Of a DNA stretch of 64,000 nt, positions 30,305-41,615 are shown piece by piece; the stretch's first letter is position 1, and each line of letters begins with the position of its first letter. The position numbers were made by a program, and so were the translations under genes. The notes beneath the pieces were generated by a model. It was given only the letters and a program-made list of their open reading frames with translations, ran no database searches and had not been told where the DNA came from. Source of the DNA: Gilvimarinus gilvus (GTDB lineage Bacteria; Pseudomonadota; Gammaproteobacteria; Pseudomonadales; Cellvibrionaceae); the NCBI RefSeq assembly GCF_030518155.1, contig NZ_JAULRU010000548.1, positions 1 through 64,000 on the forward strand, in the 5' to 3' direction.

Positions 30305-30739
30305 TTACTCTTCGACTTTACCGCCCGCTGCTTCAATCGCAGCTTTGGCGCCTTTAGTCACAGCCAAACCTTTAACTGTAACGGCTTTGGTCACTTCGCC
30401 AGAGGCAAAGATCTTGGCACGCTTGATGTTGGCACCGATAATATCGGCCTGCTTCAAGGTTTCCAGATCAATAATTTCGCCTTCGACTTTGTTCAGTTCG
30501 TTCAAACGAACCTCTGCAGTCACACGGCCTATGCGAGAGCTAAAGCCAAACTTCGGCAAGCGCTTCTGCAAAGGCATTTGACCACCCTCGAAGCCCGGCT
30601 TAACCGAACCACCAGAGCGAGATTTCAAACCCTTGTGACCACGACCAGCGGTTTTACCCAAACCACTACCAATACCACGGCCAACACGCTTCTTGCTATG
30701 TGTGCTGCCGGGAGCGGGACTCAGCGTATTAAGACGCAT
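30305..30739 (-). CDS. rplO: 50S ribosomal protein L15
   Basis: 144 aa. The Gly/Arg/Lys-rich N-terminal extension ([19 protein letters not shown]) that threads into 23S rRNA, then a globular domain (about 60-144). A late assembly protein. Between rpmD and secY, with 1-9 base gaps. Confidence 0.98.
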   Translation of the reverse strand: MRLNTLSPAPGSTHSKKRVGRGIGSGLGKTAGRGHKGLKSRSGGSVKPGFEGGQMPLQKRLPKFGFSSRIGRVTAEVRLNELNKVEGEIIDLETLKQADIIGANIKRAKIFASGEVTKAVTVKGLAVTKGAKAAIEAAGGKVEE

Positions 30740-30740
30740 G

Positions 30741-30926
30741 TTACTCTCCCTCTACCTTAATCAGATAGTTAACTGTGTTAATCATGCCACGGGTAGAAGG
30801 AGTATCCTCCACTTCTACGGTGTGACCGATGCGACGCAGTCCCAAACCTGTAACGCAAGCCTGATGGTTCTTCAGACGGCCTGCGGTACTCTTGAGTTGA
30901 GTCACTTTAATCATTTTCTTAGCCAT
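30741..30926 (-). CDS. rpmD: 50S ribosomal protein L30
   Basis: 61 aa. [20 protein letters not shown] start and the [23 protein letters not shown] core are characteristic. Short bacterial form. Adjacent to rpsE and rplO. Confidence 0.97.
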   Translation of the reverse strand: MAKKMIKVTQLKSTAGRLKNHQACVTGLGLRRIGHTVEVEDTPSTRGMINTVNYLIKVEGE

Positions 30927-30964
30927 GCTCGTATACCGCTTTCCTAAGAATCGGCCGGGGCCGA

Positions 30965-31474
30965 TTAATTCAGAATATCTTCTACGCTCTTACCGCGCTT
31001 GGCAGCAACAGACTCTGGAGAAGCCATATCTTTCAGCGCGTTGTAAGTCGCGCGAACCACGTTTACCGGGTTGGTAGAACCATAGCACTTGGCCAATACG
31101 TTCTGTACGCCGGCAATTTCCAGTACGGCACGCATCGCACCACCGGCAATTACACCGGTACCTGGAGACGCGGGCTGCATGTACACTTTAGAGGCGCCGT
31201 GACGACCCTTGGTGGCATACTGCAGTGTATCGCCGTTCAGATCAACGTTGATCATGTTACGACGAGCGGCTTCCATTGCTTTTTGAATCGCAACTGGCAC
31301 TTCACGCGCCTTGCCGCGGCCGAAACCTATTTTGCCATTTCCGTCACCAACAACGGTCAGAGCGGTGAAGGCAAAGATACGACCACCTTTAACTGTTTTG
31401 GCAACACGATTGACTTGAACCAGTTTTTCCTGGAAGCCTTCGTTGTTACCGTCATCTTTTTTAGTAAAAGCCAT
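30965..31474 (-). CDS. rpsE: 30S ribosomal protein S5
   Basis: 169 aa from the ATG at 31474 (MAFTKKDDG), after a GGGT ribosome binding site; the frame extends 14 codons into rplR. The S5 N-terminal domain has [36 protein letters not shown]. The C-terminal domain has [17 protein letters not shown]. Important for translational fidelity. Confidence 0.98.
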   Translation of the reverse strand: MAFTKKDDGNNEGFQEKLVQVNRVAKTVKGGRIFAFTALTVVGDGNGKIGFGRGKAREVPVAIQKAMEAARRNMINVDLNGDTLQYATKGRHGASKVYMQPASPGTGVIAGGAMRAVLEIAGVQNVLAKCYGSTNPVNVVRATYNALKDMASPESVAAKRGKSVEDILN

Positions 31475-31484
31475 GTCTTTACCC

Positions 31485-31835
31485 TTAGAATTCCAGTCCA
31501 GCTTCACGCGCGGCATCAGCTAATGCCTTTACGCGACCGTGGTATTTGAAACCGCTGCGGTCAAAGGCAACACTGGTGATGCCGGCGGCTTTAGCACGCT
31601 CAGCGATCAGCTCACCCACAGCCTTAGCGGCGTCGGCGTTACCAGTTGCGCCACTGCGCAGTGATTTGTCCAGTGTTGAGGCGCTCGCCAAAACGCTCGC
31701 TCCATCCTGTGCAATGATTTGTGCATAAATGTGGCGTGGCGTGCGGTGAACAGCCAGGCGACTAACACCCAACTGACGGATCTTGGCACGGGCACGGCGT
31801 GCACGGCGAAGACGAGATTGCTTCTTATCGCTCAT
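31485..31835 (-). CDS. rplR: 50S ribosomal protein L18
   Basis: 116 aa. The basic N-terminus ([16 protein letters not shown]) and the [24 protein letters not shown] end are diagnostic. Binds 5S rRNA with L5. Between rplF and rpsE. Confidence 0.98.
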   Translation of the reverse strand: MSDKKQSRLRRARRARAKIRQLGVSRLAVHRTPRHIYAQIIAQDGASVLASASTLDKSLRSGATGNADAAKAVGELIAERAKAAGITSVAFDRSGFKYHGRVKALADAAREAGLEF

Positions 31836-31845
31836 AACCTAGCCC

Positions 31846-32385
31846 CTACTTCTTCTTAGCTTCTTTACGACGTACTTGTTCGTCAGCAAAGCGCACACCT
31901 TTACCTTTATAAGGCTCTGGTGGACGCAGCGCGCGGATTTCCGCGGCTACTTGACCGAGCAACTGCTTATCAGCGCTCTTAAGTACGATATCGGTCTGGC
32001 TTGGAGTTTCCGCTGTTACGCCCTCAGGGAGGGTATAGTCAACAGGGTTAGAGAAACCCAAAGACAGGTTTACAGTTTTGCCCGATGCTTTCGCACGGTA
32101 ACCAACACCGACCAACTGAAGTTTCTTTTCAAAACCTTCAGAAACGCCTTTAACCATGTTGTTTACCAGAGCACGCATGGTGCCTGCTAAAGCGATCGAT
32201 TCCTGCTTGGCTCCACCGTCGCGAGCAGCGAATTGCAGGGAGTTTTCTTCCTGCTTGATTTCTACTGCTTCGTGAACGGTCAGGGCCAACGTACCATTGC
32301 CGCCTTTTAAGCTAAGTTCTTGCCCTTCAAGGGAGACCTTAACTGCAGCTGGTACTTCAACCGGACTGTTTGCAACTCGTGACAT
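31846..32385 (-). CDS. rplF: 50S ribosomal protein L6
   Basis: 179 aa, two homologous alpha/beta domains. [24 protein letters not shown] and the C-terminal [12 protein letters not shown] motif are typical. Located near the factor-binding region of the large subunit. Confidence 0.98.
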   Translation of the reverse strand: MSRVANSPVEVPAAVKVSLEGQELSLKGGNGTLALTVHEAVEIKQEENSLQFAARDGGAKQESIALAGTMRALVNNMVKGVSEGFEKKLQLVGVGYRAKASGKTVNLSLGFSNPVDYTLPEGVTAETPSQTDIVLKSADKQLLGQVAAEIRALRPPEPYKGKGVRFADEQVRRKEAKKK

Positions 32386-32396
32386 GATTCTTCCCG

Positions 32397-32789
32397 TTAG
32401 AATACTGTGCAGAGGACTTCGCCACCAACGCCAGCGGCGCGGGCAGCACGATCAGTCATAACACCTTTACTAGTCGAAACGATGGCTACACCAAGACCGT
32501 TGCGAACACTCGGCAACTCGGTTTTACCAGCGTAATTGCGCAAACCTGGACGACTAACGCGGTCGAGTTCCGCGATTACCGGCTTGCCTTCAAAATATTT
32601 CAGCTCAACGATCAACTCTGGCTTAGCGCCTTCACTAACCGAATAACCTTTAACGTAACCCTCTTCCTGCAGCACTTTGGCCACGTTGATCTTCAATTTA
32701 GAAGATGGAATAGCTACGTTAGTCTTACCAACTTGCAGCGCATTACGAATGCGGGTCAGCATATCTGCTAACGGATCTTGCATACTCAT
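32397..32789 (-). CDS. rpsH: 30S ribosomal protein S8
   Basis: 130 aa. [19 protein letters not shown] start and the [26 protein letters not shown] end are the S8 signature. In E. coli it represses translation of the spc operon at rplE; the gene order here allows the same. Confidence 0.98.
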   Translation of the reverse strand: MSMQDPLADMLTRIRNALQVGKTNVAIPSSKLKINVAKVLQEEGYVKGYSVSEGAKPELIVELKYFEGKPVIAELDRVSRPGLRNYAGKTELPSVRNGLGVAIVSTSKGVMTDRAARAAGVGGEVLCTVF

Positions 32790-32819
32790 CTGAATCTGCT
32801 CCTAATTATGGGCCAGAGC

Positions 32820-33125
32820 TTACCAGCTCGCCTTGACCAGGCCCGGCACATCGCCGCGCATTGCTGCTTCACGCAGCTTGTGACGGCAAAGACCAAACTT
32901 ACGATATACACCGTGCGGACGACCAGTCACGCGACAGCGGTTACGACCACGAGATGGACTAGCATCACGAGGCAGTGTTTGCAGTTTGGTTTGCGCTTCC
33001 CATACTTGCTCTTCAGATGAAGCCGGGCTGGAAATAATCGCCTTCAGTTCAGCGCGCTTAGCAGCAAACTTAACAGCAGCCTTAGCTCGTTTTGCTTCGC
33101 GTGCGATCATAGATTTTTTAGCCAT
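32820..33125 (-). CDS. rpsN: 30S ribosomal protein S14, zinc-free form
   Basis: 101 aa, the long form. The C-terminal region [26 protein letters not shown] lacks the two CxxC pairs of the short type, so no zinc is expected. Between rplE and rpsH. Confidence 0.98.
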   Translation of the reverse strand: MAKKSMIAREAKRAKAAVKFAAKRAELKAIISSPASSEEQVWEAQTKLQTLPRDASPSRGRNRCRVTGRPHGVYRKFGLCRHKLREAAMRGDVPGLVKASW

Positions 33126-33135
33126 GTCTCTACCC

Positions 33136-33675
33136 TTAGCCTTTGAACGGGAAGTTGAACGCTTTCAACAAAGCGCGACCTTCATCGTCGTTGCGTGCAC
33201 TTGTGGTGATACAAATATCCAAACCGCGGATTTTATCGACTTTATCGTAGTCAATTTCCGGGAAGATAATTTGCTCAGTCACACCCATCGAGAAGTTACC
33301 GCGACCGTCAAACTGCTTAGGGCTAACACCACGGAAATCACGAATACGAGGAATCGAGATCGAAATTAAGCGATCCAGGAACTCGTACATGCGATCTTGA
33401 CGCAGGGTTACTTTACAACCAATCGGCCAGCCATCACGGATTTTAAAACCTGCGATAGACTTACGCGCTTTGGTTACAACAACCTTCTGACCGGCAATTT
33501 TTTCCAGGTCAGCAACAGCGTGCTCAAGCACTTTCTTGTCGCCCGTAGCTTCACCAACACCCATGTTAATGGTGATCTTGGTGATGCGAGGAACTTCCAT
33601 TACATTCGCCAAACCCAAATCTTCTTTCAACTTGGGAGCGATTTCTTTGCTATATACTTTTTTCAGCCTAGCCAT
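33136..33675 (-). CDS. rplE: 50S ribosomal protein L5
   Basis: 179 aa. Includes [29 protein letters not shown] and [21 protein letters not shown], typical of L5, which binds 5S rRNA and touches the P-site tRNA. Five bases after rplX. Confidence 0.98.
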   Translation of the reverse strand: MARLKKVYSKEIAPKLKEDLGLANVMEVPRITKITINMGVGEATGDKKVLEHAVADLEKIAGQKVVVTKARKSIAGFKIRDGWPIGCKVTLRQDRMYEFLDRLISISIPRIRDFRGVSPKQFDGRGNFSMGVTEQIIFPEIDYDKVDKIRGLDICITTSARNDDEGRALLKAFNFPFKG

Positions 33676-33680
33676 GTCAC

Positions 33681-33995
33681 TTACGCCCCTACGGCTTCGC
33701 CAGTGGATTTGAAGACGCGAACTTTCTTATCGCCTTCAAGTTTGAAGCCCACACGATCAGCTTTTCCTGTAGCGGCGTTATAAATTGCTACGTTGGAAAC
33801 ATTAATAGCGGCTTCTTTCTCAACAATACCACCAGCTACACCCAACTGAGGGTTAGGCTTCTGGTGTTTTTTGACAAGATTAATACCGCCTACGATCAGC
33901 TTATCTTCTGACAATACGCGAACAACCTTGCCACGTTTGCCTTTGTCGCGACCGGCGATAACAATCACTTCGTCATCACGTTTAATCTTACGCAT
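33681..33995 (-). CDS. rplX: 50S ribosomal protein L24
   Basis: 104 aa. The N-terminal KOW motif ([25 protein letters not shown]) and [14 protein letters not shown] are typical. Assembly initiator protein of the large subunit. Confidence 0.98.
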   Translation of the reverse strand: MRKIKRDDEVIVIAGRDKGKRGKVVRVLSEDKLIVGGINLVKKHQKPNPQLGVAGGIVEKEAAINVSNVAIYNAATGKADRVGFKLEGDKKVRVFKSTGEAVGA

Positions 33996-34024
33996 TTGTC
34001 TGCCCTCGAGTCTCCGCCAAGTGC

Positions 34025-34393
34025 TTAAAGCACTTCAGGTGCCAGAGAAATGATTTTCATAAATTTCTCGCCACGCAACTCACGAGTTACGGGTCCGAAA
34101 ATACGCGTACCAACCGGAGCATCCTGGTTGTTCAGCAGCACCGCAGCGTTATCGTCGAACTTGATCAATGAACCGTCCTGACGACGCACACCTTTTCTGG
34201 TGCGCACAACAACCGCATTCATTACCTGGCCTTTCTTCACCTTACCGCGTGGAATTGCTTCCTTTACGGTAACTTTGATGATGTCACCCACGGCTGCGTA
34301 ACGACGGTGGGAGCCGCCAAGCACCTTGATGCACTGAACGCGGCGTGCACCGCTGTTGTCAGCAACATCTAAGTAGGATTCTGTTTGAATCAT
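34025..34393 (-). CDS. rplN: 50S ribosomal protein L14
   Basis: 122 aa. [31 protein letters not shown] start and ALVLNNQ-like [23 protein letters not shown]. First gene of the spc group, 38 bases after rpsQ with no visible terminator, so read-through from S10 is likely. Confidence 0.98.
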   Translation of the reverse strand: MIQTESYLDVADNSGARRVQCIKVLGGSHRRYAAVGDIIKVTVKEAIPRGKVKKGQVMNAVVVRTRKGVRRQDGSLIKFDDNAAVLLNNQDAPVGTRIFGPVTRELRGEKFMKIISLAPEVL

Positions 34394-34431
34394 CGTCCGT
34401 CTCCGAAACTAATCAATGTCGCACGAAATCG

Positions 34432-34698
34432 TTAGATTTCAGTTGCGCGCTCTTCAATTTTCACTAAAGCCCAAGATTTACTTTTGGACAGTGGACGTGA
34501 CTCAGCAATCGTCACGGTATCGCCCGTCTTGGACTCGTTGTTTTCATCGTGCGCTTTCAGCTTTGAAGACTTACTCACGTACTTGCCATAAATCGGGTGC
34601 TTAACACGACGCTCGATCAATACTGTGATGGTTTTATCCATCTTGTCGCTGACAACTTTACCAGTCAGTGTACGAGCCAGTTGTTCTGTCTGAGCCAT
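34432..34698 (-). CDS. rpsQ: 30S ribosomal protein S17
   Basis: 88 aa OB-fold protein. [31 protein letters not shown] and [14 protein letters not shown] are diagnostic. Last gene of the S10 group, two bases after rpmC. Confidence 0.98.
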   Translation of the reverse strand: MAQTEQLARTLTGKVVSDKMDKTITVLIERRVKHPIYGKYVSKSSKLKAHDENNESKTGDTVTIAESRPLSKSKSWALVKIEERATEI

Positions 34699-34700
34699 CG

Positions 34701-34892
34701 TTAATTACCTGCCTTTTGTCTAAGCGCCGTTTTGATGCGAGCAATATCTTTACGAGTTTGCGACAACAAGTGAGTTTGACTCAGCTGGCCAGTCGACGCT
34801 TGCATGCGCAGCTTAAACTGTTCTTTAAGCTGGTCAAGCAACTCGTTGTTCAGCTCTTCAACGGACTTTTCCCGGAGTTCTGAAGCTTTCAT
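34701..34892 (-). CDS. rpmC: 50S ribosomal protein L29
   Basis: 63 aa from the ATG at 34892, which overlaps the rplP stop by one base (TGATG); the GTG one codon earlier is less likely. Two-helix protein with [20 protein letters not shown] and the [14 protein letters not shown] end. At the exit of the peptide tunnel. Confidence 0.97.
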   Translation of the reverse strand: MKASELREKSVEELNNELLDQLKEQFKLRMQASTGQLSQTHLLSQTRKDIARIKTALRQKAGN

Positions 34893-35305
34893 CACATCAC
34901 CGAACGTTTAACGAATGTTGTTGAAATTGGCAACTTTGCCGCAGCCAGCGCGAAGGCTTCACGAGCCAGCTCTTCGCTAACGCCGTCCATCTCGTACAGG
35001 ACTTTGCCAGGGCAAATTTGTGCCACCCAGTATTCGACATTACCCTTACCTTTACCTTGACGAACTTCCAAGGGCTTTTCGGTAATTGGCTTGTCCGGGA
35101 ATACTCGGATCCAAATTTTACCGCCACGTTTAATGTGACGAGTCATAGCACGACGGGCCGCTTCGATCTGACGTGCTGTAATACGACCGCGACCGGTCGC
35201 TTTTAATCCAAAGTCGCCAAAGCTAACTTTGGAGCCGCGATGGGCCAAACCGCGGTTGCGGCCTTTCTGTTGCTTGCGAAACTTCGTACGCTTCGGTTGC
35301 AGCAT
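34892..35305 (-). CDS. rplP: 50S ribosomal protein L16
   Basis: 137 aa. [19 protein letters not shown] start and [21 protein letters not shown]. Needed for peptidyl-transferase centre assembly. Stop shared with the rpmC start. Confidence 0.98.
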   Translation of the reverse strand: MLQPKRTKFRKQQKGRNRGLAHRGSKVSFGDFGLKATGRGRITARQIEAARRAMTRHIKRGGKIWIRVFPDKPITEKPLEVRQGKGKGNVEYWVAQICPGKVLYEMDGVSEELAREAFALAAAKLPISTTFVKRSVM

Positions 35306-35317
35306 CTTGCGTACCCC

Positions 35318-35998
35318 TTACTTAGACTTTGAGCCTTTTTTCTTAGGCGCAGTTTCAGTGGCTTCAACGTCGCCAATGATTTCGCCCTTGAAAATCCAAA
35401 CTTTAACGCCAATAATCCCGTAGGTAGTTGACGCCTCTGCGGTGTTGTAGTCGATGTCTGCACGCAATGTGTGCAAAGGCACGCGACCTTCTCGATACCA
35501 TTCGGTACGGGCAATCTCGGCACCACCAAGACGACCACCCACCTGAATCTTGATACCTTCAGCACCTTGACGCATTGCGTTTTGTACCGCGCGCTTCATA
35601 GCACGACGGAACATCACACGACGCTCGAGCTGCTGGGCAACACCCTGGGCTACCAGAGCCGCATCCAGATCAGGCTTGCGAATCTCTTCAATATTAATGT
35701 GAACAGGCACGCCCATTTTCTGGCTGATTTCAGCACGCAGACGGTCGACATCTTCACCTTTCTTACCGATCACAATACCTGGACGGGCAGTGTGAATGGT
35801 GATGCGCGCGGTGTTAGCCGGACGCTCGATATCAACACGACTAACGGATGCATTAGCCAGTTTGTCCTGAATGTACGCTCGTACTTCCAGGTCATTGTTC
35901 AGCTTGTCTGCGTACTCGTCGCTGCCAGCATACCAAGTAGAGGTATGGCTTTTGACAATACCCAGACGAATACCTGTCGGATGTACTTTCTGACCCAT
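35318..35998 (-). CDS. rpsC: 30S ribosomal protein S3
   Basis: 226 aa. [16 protein letters not shown] start, KH domain (about 40-110, with [16 protein letters not shown]) and C-terminal domain with [21 protein letters not shown]. Part of the mRNA entry site and its helicase activity. A basic Lys-rich tail ends the protein. Confidence 0.98.
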   Translation of the reverse strand: MGQKVHPTGIRLGIVKSHTSTWYAGSDEYADKLNNDLEVRAYIQDKLANASVSRVDIERPANTARITIHTARPGIVIGKKGEDVDRLRAEISQKMGVPVHINIEEIRKPDLDAALVAQGVAQQLERRVMFRRAMKRAVQNAMRQGAEGIKIQVGGRLGGAEIARTEWYREGRVPLHTLRADIDYNTAEASTTYGIIGVKVWIFKGEIIGDVEATETAPKKKGSKSK

Positions 35999-36011
35999 AA
36001 CGCCTACTCTC

Positions 36012-36344
36012 TTACTGATCGGCTACTTTTACGGTGATATGACAAGTGCGCTTCAGAATGCGGTCAGCACGACCCTTGGCGCGAGGCATGATACGTTTCA
36101 TTGTCATGCCTTCATCCACGAAAACAGTGGATACTTTCAACTCGTCAATATCAGCACCTTCATTGTGCTCTGCGTTTGCAATCGCAGACTCGAGCACCTT
36201 CTTCACTATCGCAGCGCCCTTCTTCGGGCTAAAAGCCAGAATATCAAGAGCATCTTCAACGCTTTTTCCGCGAATTTGATTTACAACCAAACGCGCTTTT
36301 TGCGCCGACAGACGAGCACCGCTTAATTTTGCTGCTACTTCCAT
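36012..36344 (-). CDS. rplV: 50S ribosomal protein L22
   Basis: 110 aa. [24 protein letters not shown] and the beta-hairpin [24 protein letters not shown] that lines the peptide tunnel. Between rpsS and rpsC. Confidence 0.98.
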   Translation of the reverse strand: MEVAAKLSGARLSAQKARLVVNQIRGKSVEDALDILAFSPKKGAAIVKKVLESAIANAEHNEGADIDELKVSTVFVDEGMTMKRIMPRAKGRADRILKRTCHITVKVADQ

Positions 36345-36369
36345 CGTTTAACCTCGTTAGGCACAGCGC

Positions 36370-36648
36370 TTAGCGCTTTTTAGCTTTCTTGTCTGCAACG
36401 TGACCGCGATACGTGCGGGTAGCTGCAAACTCGCCCAGTTTGTGCCCAACCATCTCTTCGTTGATCAGGACTGGCACATGTTGACGCCCGTTATGTACCG
36501 CCAGAGTCAAGCCAACCATCTCCGGAAGAATCATGGAGCGGCGAGACCAGGTTTTGATCGGGCGACGATCGTTTGCTTCGATCGCTGCTTCGACCTTCTT
36601 AATCAGGTGAAGATCGATAAAAGGACCTTTCTTCAGTGAACGTGGCAC
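36370..36648 (-). CDS. rpsS: 30S ribosomal protein S19
   Basis: 92 aa. [20 protein letters not shown] and [15 protein letters not shown]. Forms the head complex with S13. Confidence 0.98.
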   Translation of the reverse strand: MPRSLKKGPFIDLHLIKKVEAAIEANDRRPIKTWSRRSMILPEMVGLTLAVHNGRQHVPVLINEEMVGHKLGEFAATRTYRGHVADKKAKKR

Positions 36649-36681
36649 TGTTGCTTCCTCTTTTGGTTGTTAGGTCGTCAA

Positions 36682-37509
36682 TTAGCGCTTGTCGCGACGA
36701 CGAACAATCATCTTATCGGTACGCTTGTTCTTGCGTGTCTTATAACCCTTGGTTGGAGTACCCCAGGGTGAAATTGGGTGACGGCCACCAGAAGTACGAC
36801 CTTCACCACCACCATGTGGGTGATCAACCGGGTTCATGGCAACACCGCGAACAGTCGGGCGTACACCACGCCAGCGCGTTGCACCAGCTTTACCCAGAGA
36901 GCGCAAGCTGTGCTCACTATTGGATACTTCACCCAAAGTGGCGCGACATTCAGACAGTACGCGACGGGTTTCACCGCTGCGCAGACGCAAAGTTGCGTAT
37001 GCACCGTCACGAGCAACCAAGTTAGCAGAAGTTCCCGCTGAACGAGCCAGCTGAGCACCTTTACCAGGCTTGAGCTCTACACAGTGAACAACACTACCCA
37101 AAGGCAGGTTGCGCAGTGGCAAGGTGTTGCCCGCTTTAATAGAAGCAGCATCACCAGATTCAATTTTATCGCCAGCTTTCAGGCCTTTAGGAGCGATGAT
37201 GTAACGACGCTCACCGTCGGCATAACAAACCAACGCAATATACGCAGTGCGGTTTGGATCGTACTCAATACGCTCAACAGTCGCCGGAATACCGTCTTTG
37301 TTACGACGAAAGTCGATCAGACGATAGTGCTGCTTGTGACCACCACCAACGTGACGAGTAGTAATACGACCAGCGTTATTACGACCACCGTTGCGAGATT
37401 GCTTCTCCAGCAAAGGTGCGTATGGCGCGCCTTTGTGCAGATCCGGATTAACGACGCTTACTACAAAGCGGCGACCGGGCGAGGTTGGTTTACGTTTTAC
37501 AATAGCCAT
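36682..37509 (-). CDS. rplB: 50S ribosomal protein L2
   Basis: 275 aa. [21 protein letters not shown] in the N-terminal part and the essential C-terminal loop [22 protein letters not shown] (with the His near the peptidyl-transferase centre). Follows rplW. Confidence 0.99.
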   Translation of the reverse strand: MAIVKRKPTSPGRRFVVSVVNPDLHKGAPYAPLLEKQSRNGGRNNAGRITTRHVGGGHKQHYRLIDFRRNKDGIPATVERIEYDPNRTAYIALVCYADGERRYIIAPKGLKAGDKIESGDAASIKAGNTLPLRNLPLGSVVHCVELKPGKGAQLARSAGTSANLVARDGAYATLRLRSGETRRVLSECRATLGEVSNSEHSLRSLGKAGATRWRGVRPTVRGVAMNPVDHPHGGGEGRTSGGRHPISPWGTPTKGYKTRKNKRTDKMIVRRRDKR

Positions 37510-37522
37510 TGCAACAATCCCC

Positions 37523-37819
37523 TTACTCAGCTACCGCAAAGTCGATGTCTTGACCTTGCTCAAGGCGCACGTAAGCTTTTTTCCAGTCACTGCGCTTGCC
37601 GAGACCGTAGCGTGTACGCTTAGTTTTGCCTTTAACATTGAGGATGCGAACCTGCTCAACTTTGGCATCAAACAATGCCTGAACAGCAGTTTTCACTTCC
37701 AGCTTGGTGGCATCGGCGGCAACTTTAAATACCACCTGATTACCCATTTCACCCACAATTGCGGCCTTCTCAGAAACCACTGGGCCTAACAAGACTTTAT
37801 AAATGCGCTCTTGGTTCAT
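37523..37819 (-). CDS. rplW: 50S ribosomal protein L23
   Basis: 98 aa. [12 protein letters not shown] and [21 protein letters not shown]. Docking site for trigger factor and SRP at the tunnel exit. Start overlaps the rplD stop by 4 bases. Confidence 0.98.
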   Translation of the reverse strand: MNQERIYKVLLGPVVSEKAAIVGEMGNQVVFKVAADATKLEVKTAVQALFDAKVEQVRILNVKGKTKRTRYGLGKRSDWKKAYVRLEQGQDIDFAVAE

Positions 37820-38430
37820 CCCAGGATCTCCTCGAACTTCTTCATCGCAGACACAGTCACTACAACTTTGTCAAAGCGAATCAGGCTTACTGGATCGATA
37901 CCCGCAACGTCACGTACATCAACCTTATGCAGGTTGCGTGAAGACAGATACAGAGCTTCGCTTACTTCCTCGGTAACTACCAAGGCTTCAGACAAGCCGT
38001 ACTGACCTAACTTTTGTACCAGAGCTTTAGTTTTAGGAGCTTCAATATCAAACTCTTCAACCACAACCAGGCGTTCCTGGCGGTACAGCTCGGACAAAAT
38101 GCAGCGCAGTGCAGCGCGGTACATTTTCTTGTTCAGCTTTTGCTCGTAGTTGCGTGGCTTAGCAGCAAAAGTAACACCACCGCTGCGCCAAATTGGGCTA
38201 CGAATGGTACCGGCACGAGCGCGCCCTGTACCTTTTTGGCGCCAAGGCTTCTTACCGCCACCAGCAACCTCTGAACGAGTCTTTTGCGCCTTGGTACCCT
38301 GACGAGCGCCAGCCATATAGGCGACAACCGCTTGGTGAACAAGGTCTTGATTAAACTCTTTACCGAAAGCTACCTCGGATACTTTCAAGGTACCGTTGGA
38401 GCCGCCGGGAGTAACAATATTTAATTCCAT
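37816..38430 (-). CDS. rplD: 50S ribosomal protein L4
   Basis: 204 aa. Includes the long tunnel loop with [25 protein letters not shown] and the helical C-terminal half. In E. coli L4 also attenuates and represses the S10 operon; the short leader here (see 39515-39908) makes conservation of that control doubtful. Confidence 0.98.
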   Translation of the reverse strand: MELNIVTPGGSNGTLKVSEVAFGKEFNQDLVHQAVVAYMAGARQGTKAQKTRSEVAGGGKKPWRQKGTGRARAGTIRSPIWRSGGVTFAAKPRNYEQKLNKKMYRAALRCILSELYRQERLVVVEEFDIEAPKTKALVQKLGQYGLSEALVVTEEVSEALYLSSRNLHKVDVRDVAGIDPVSLIRFDKVVVTVSAMKKFEEILG

Positions 38431-38450
38431 GGTCGATTCCCCTCGGACAA

Positions 38451-39095
38451 TTAGGCGTTGCTGCGCGCTTTAACCGCTGGACGCACGATCACGTCACCTC
38501 CGGGAGCACCCGGAATGGCACCTTTGACCAACAGCAGATTACGTTCGGCATCAACACGAACCACTTCAAGATTCTGAACAGTTACGCGTTCAGCACCCAT
38601 GTGGCCAGCCATTTTTTTGCCTTTGAAGACGCGACCTGGGGTCTGACATTGTCCGATAGAACCAGGGGCACGGTGAGATAGCGAGTTACCATGGGTAGCA
38701 TCTTGCATGCTAAAGTTCCAGCGCTTAACACCGCCCTGAAAACCTTTACCCTTGGATTGACCGGTAACGTCAACTATCTGGCCTGCTTCAAACGCAGCCA
38801 CAGTCAGCTCACTACCAGCTTCGAAACTTTCTTGAGAGTCGTTACGTAACTCCCACAAACCACGACCAGCCTCGTTGTTAGACTTGGCGAAGTGACCTGC
38901 AGCAGATTTGGTAACACGGGAGGCACGACGAGACCCTACGGTAACTTGCACAGCATCGTAACCGTCGGTTTCTACATTCTTAACCTGAGTGACGCGATTG
39001 GGGGAAACCTCAATCACAGACACGGGAATGGAAACACCATCATCGGTAAATATACGAGTCATACCGCTTTTGCGGCCGACAATACCAATCGTCAT
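38451..39095 (-). CDS. rplC: 50S ribosomal protein L3
   Basis: 214 aa. [20 protein letters not shown] start and the central extension with [12 protein letters not shown] and [25 protein letters not shown], including the Gln that PrmB methylates in E. coli. Begins 107 bases after rpsJ, the widest gap inside the S10 group. Confidence 0.98.
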   Translation of the reverse strand: MTIGIVGRKSGMTRIFTDDGVSIPVSVIEVSPNRVTQVKNVETDGYDAVQVTVGSRRASRVTKSAAGHFAKSNNEAGRGLWELRNDSQESFEAGSELTVAAFEAGQIVDVTGQSKGKGFQGGVKRWNFSMQDATHGNSLSHRAPGSIGQCQTPGRVFKGKKMAGHMGAERVTVQNLEVVRVDAERNLLLVKGAIPGAPGGDVIVRPAVKARSNA

Positions 39096-39161
39096 TTTAC
39101 TAACCTCTTAGTGTACGGGGCTCTTACCCGCTATGGCCGCCCATTTCAGAGCGTTACACAA

Positions 39162-39187
39162 GGCTGAATAAATTGTTTTATTCAGCC
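39162..39187 (-). other. Hairpin in the rpsJ-rplC gap
   Basis: 11-bp perfect arms GGCTGAATAAA (39162-39172) and TTTATTCAGCC (39177-39187) around a 4-base loop, 15 bases after the rpsJ stop. No T-run follows on the minus strand, so a processing or stability element is more likely than a terminator. Confidence 0.6.
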
Positions 39188-39202
39188 AACATTTACAAGT
39201 TT

Positions 39203-39538
<336 letters not shown>

Positions 39539-39594
39539 TTAAAGAACAATCCATCTCGGCAAGACCACCGGGGCCCGTGCAAAATGGAGGCGCA

Positions 39595-39623
39595 ATATTA
39601 ATGATCAGCTGACTAAGTGTCAA
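39595..39623 (-). promoter_or_regulatory. S10 operon promoter
   Basis: On the minus strand a consensus -35 TTGACA (39618-39623), a 17-base spacer and TAATAT (39595-39600). An A/T-run UP-element-like segment lies just upstream (about 39630-39655). Start expected near 39588. This should be the main promoter of the ribosomal block. Confidence 0.85.
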
Positions 39624-39831
39624 CCAATTTCTGGAAAAAATTGATAATTTTTTAACCAGTAGCAGAGCGAACCTAAACGCGAACTCCGCCACCCCTCGCA
39701 GGGCCGGCCATTCTACAGTCAAGCACCTCAAAATCAAGCGCTTTCAGCTCGCCTCGCGAAAATAATTACCACCAGACGCCAGCTATATATAAAGAAGCAA
39801 GACTTGGCGAGCAGCGGCCGCCGCCACAATT

Positions 39832-39866
39832 AAAAAGGGGCACTGTAGCGACGCCACAGCACCCCT
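39832..39866 (-). terminator. Terminator of the pnt operon
   Basis: On the minus strand the RNA arms (39856-39866 and 39836-39846) pair over 11 positions, two of them G-U wobbles, with a 9-base loop and then a U-run (39832-39836). It ends transcription 43 bases after pntB, before the S10 promoter. Confidence 0.75.
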
Positions 39867-39908
39867 CGACGCAACCCCACCTCTACCCGGGAGGCTTGCG
39901 CAACAGCA

Positions 39909-41309
39909 CTAGAAAGAACGCGTTACTGTCTCAACCATCTTCTTGGCATCGCCAAATAACATCATGGTATTGTCTTTAAAAAACAGCTCGTTCTGAACGC
40001 CGGCGTAGCCAGCCGCCATGCCCCGCTTTACAAAGAGCACCGTCTTCGCCTTTTCAACATCCAGAATCGGCATCCCAAATATAGGGCTGGTAGGGTCGGT
40101 CTTGGCCGCGGGGTTGGTGACATCGTTGGCCCCAATGACAAACGCAACATCGGCCTGCTGAAACTCGCTATTAATATCTTCGAGCTCAAACACCTCATCG
40201 TAGGGGACATTGGCCTCCGCCAGCAGCACATTCATATGCCCAGGCATACGCCCAGCCACCGGGTGAATGGCATAGCTAACCTTAACGCCGGCCTTTTTCA
40301 GCTCGTCACACATTTCACGCAAGGCATGCTGCGCCTGGGCCACCGCCATACCATAGCCCGGAACAATGATCACCGAGCCGGCATTTTTCATTATAAAGGC
40401 AGCATCTTCGGCACTACCCTGCTTAACCGGCCTGTCATCCTCGCCACCCGAGGCTGACGCGGCAGTCGAATCCCCACCAAAACCGCCCAGAATGACATTA
40501 AAAAAGGAGCGATTCATGCCCTTACACATAATGTAAGAAAGAATGGCACCCGATGACCCCACCAGAGCACCGGTAACAATCAAGGCATTGTTGTGCAGGG
40601 TAAACCCGATACCCGCCGCAGCCCAACCGGAGTATGAATTCAGCATACTAACCACTACCGGCATATCGGCGCCACCAATCGGTATGATGATCAAAAAGCC
40701 CAACACAAAGGCCAGCGCCACCAGCCCCCAGAAAACCTCTGGGGACTGATCCAGGCAGAAGTACACCACCAGCGCAACGGCGCCCAACCCCAGCAGGGCG
40801 TTAAGCATATGCTGCCCGGCAAAGGTTACCGGCTTACCGGAGACCAGCCCCTGCAATTTGGCAAAGGCGATCACCGACCCAGAGAAGGTAATAGCACCAA
40901 TCATGGCACCCAGAGCCATCTCCACCCGACTCGCAATATAAATCTGACCAGCCGCATCAGCCAAACCAAACGAACCAGGGTTGAGATAAGCAGCGCCAGC
41001 GACCAGCACTGCAGCCAAGCCCACCAAGGAGTGAAAAGCGGCAACCAACTGCGGCATCGCCGTCATCGCTATTCGGGAGGCAATGATCAGCCCCGCCGCA
41101 CCGCCGACAAATACAGCGCCCAAAATCCAGCCGTAGGAGGTAATTTCCGGACTGAGAATGGTGGTACCAACGGCAATCGCCATCCCCAGCATACCCATGA
41201 AATTGCCGGTTCTGGAGGTTTCCGGTGAAGACAACCCGCGCAACGCGAGAATAAAAAGTACCGCCGCCACCAAATAGGCGAGCGAGGTTATATTGGCTTG
41301 CAGTTCCAT
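39909..41309 (-). CDS. pntB: NAD(P) transhydrogenase subunit beta
   Basis: 466 aa. About nine transmembrane helices in the first 270 residues, then a soluble NADP(H)-binding domain III with VIIVPGYGMAVAQAQHALREM (nucleotide loop), YAIHPVAGRMPGHMNVLLAEA and VIGANDVTNPAA. With the alpha subunits it couples proton entry to hydride transfer from NADH to NADP+ in the inner membrane. Third gene of the pnt operon. Confidence 0.97.
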   Translation of the reverse strand: MELQANITSLAYLVAAVLFILALRGLSSPETSRTGNFMGMLGMAIAVGTTILSPEITSYGWILGAVFVGGAAGLIIASRIAMTAMPQLVAAFHSLVGLAAVLVAGAAYLNPGSFGLADAAGQIYIASRVEMALGAMIGAITFSGSVIAFAKLQGLVSGKPVTFAGQHMLNALLGLGAVALVVYFCLDQSPEVFWGLVALAFVLGFLIIIPIGGADMPVVVSMLNSYSGWAAAGIGFTLHNNALIVTGALVGSSGAILSYIMCKGMNRSFFNVILGGFGGDSTAASASGGEDDRPVKQGSAEDAAFIMKNAGSVIIVPGYGMAVAQAQHALREMCDELKKAGVKVSYAIHPVAGRMPGHMNVLLAEANVPYDEVFELEDINSEFQQADVAFVIGANDVTNPAAKTDPTSPIFGMPILDVEKAKTVLFVKRGMAAGYAGVQNELFFKDNTMMLFGDAKKMVETVTRSF

Positions 41310-41321
41310 AAATGCCCCCTA

Positions 41322-41606
41322 TTACTTCTTCTTTTTATACATGGCCAGCATGCGCTGGGTTACGGCAAAGCCACCAAAGATATTCACAGACGCCAACGCG
41401 ACCGCAACCGCCCCTAAAATCTTCGCCTGACTCATATCGGCGGGGCCGGCCGCAATCAAAGCCCCCACCACAATTACACTGGAAATAGCATTGGTTACTG
41501 CCATCAAGGGCGTGTGCAATGCCGGCGTAACACTCCACACCACGTAATAGCCGACAAACACCGCAAGAACAAAAATGGACAACTGGGATATAAAATCGCC
41601 GTGCAT
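41322..41606 (-). CDS. pntAB: NAD(P) transhydrogenase subunit alpha, membrane part (alpha-2)
   Basis: 94 aa with three transmembrane helices and the TPLMAVTNAISSVIVVGAL motif, equal to the C-terminal membrane part of the E. coli alpha subunit. Split alpha-1/alpha-2/beta organisation, as in Rhodospirillum and pseudomonads. 9 bases after pntAA and 12 before pntB. Confidence 0.95.
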   Translation of the reverse strand: MHGDFISQLSIFVLAVFVGYYVVWSVTPALHTPLMAVTNAISSVIVVGALIAAGPADMSQAKILGAVAVALASVNIFGGFAVTQRMLAMYKKKK

Positions 41607-41615
41607 AGCAGCCTC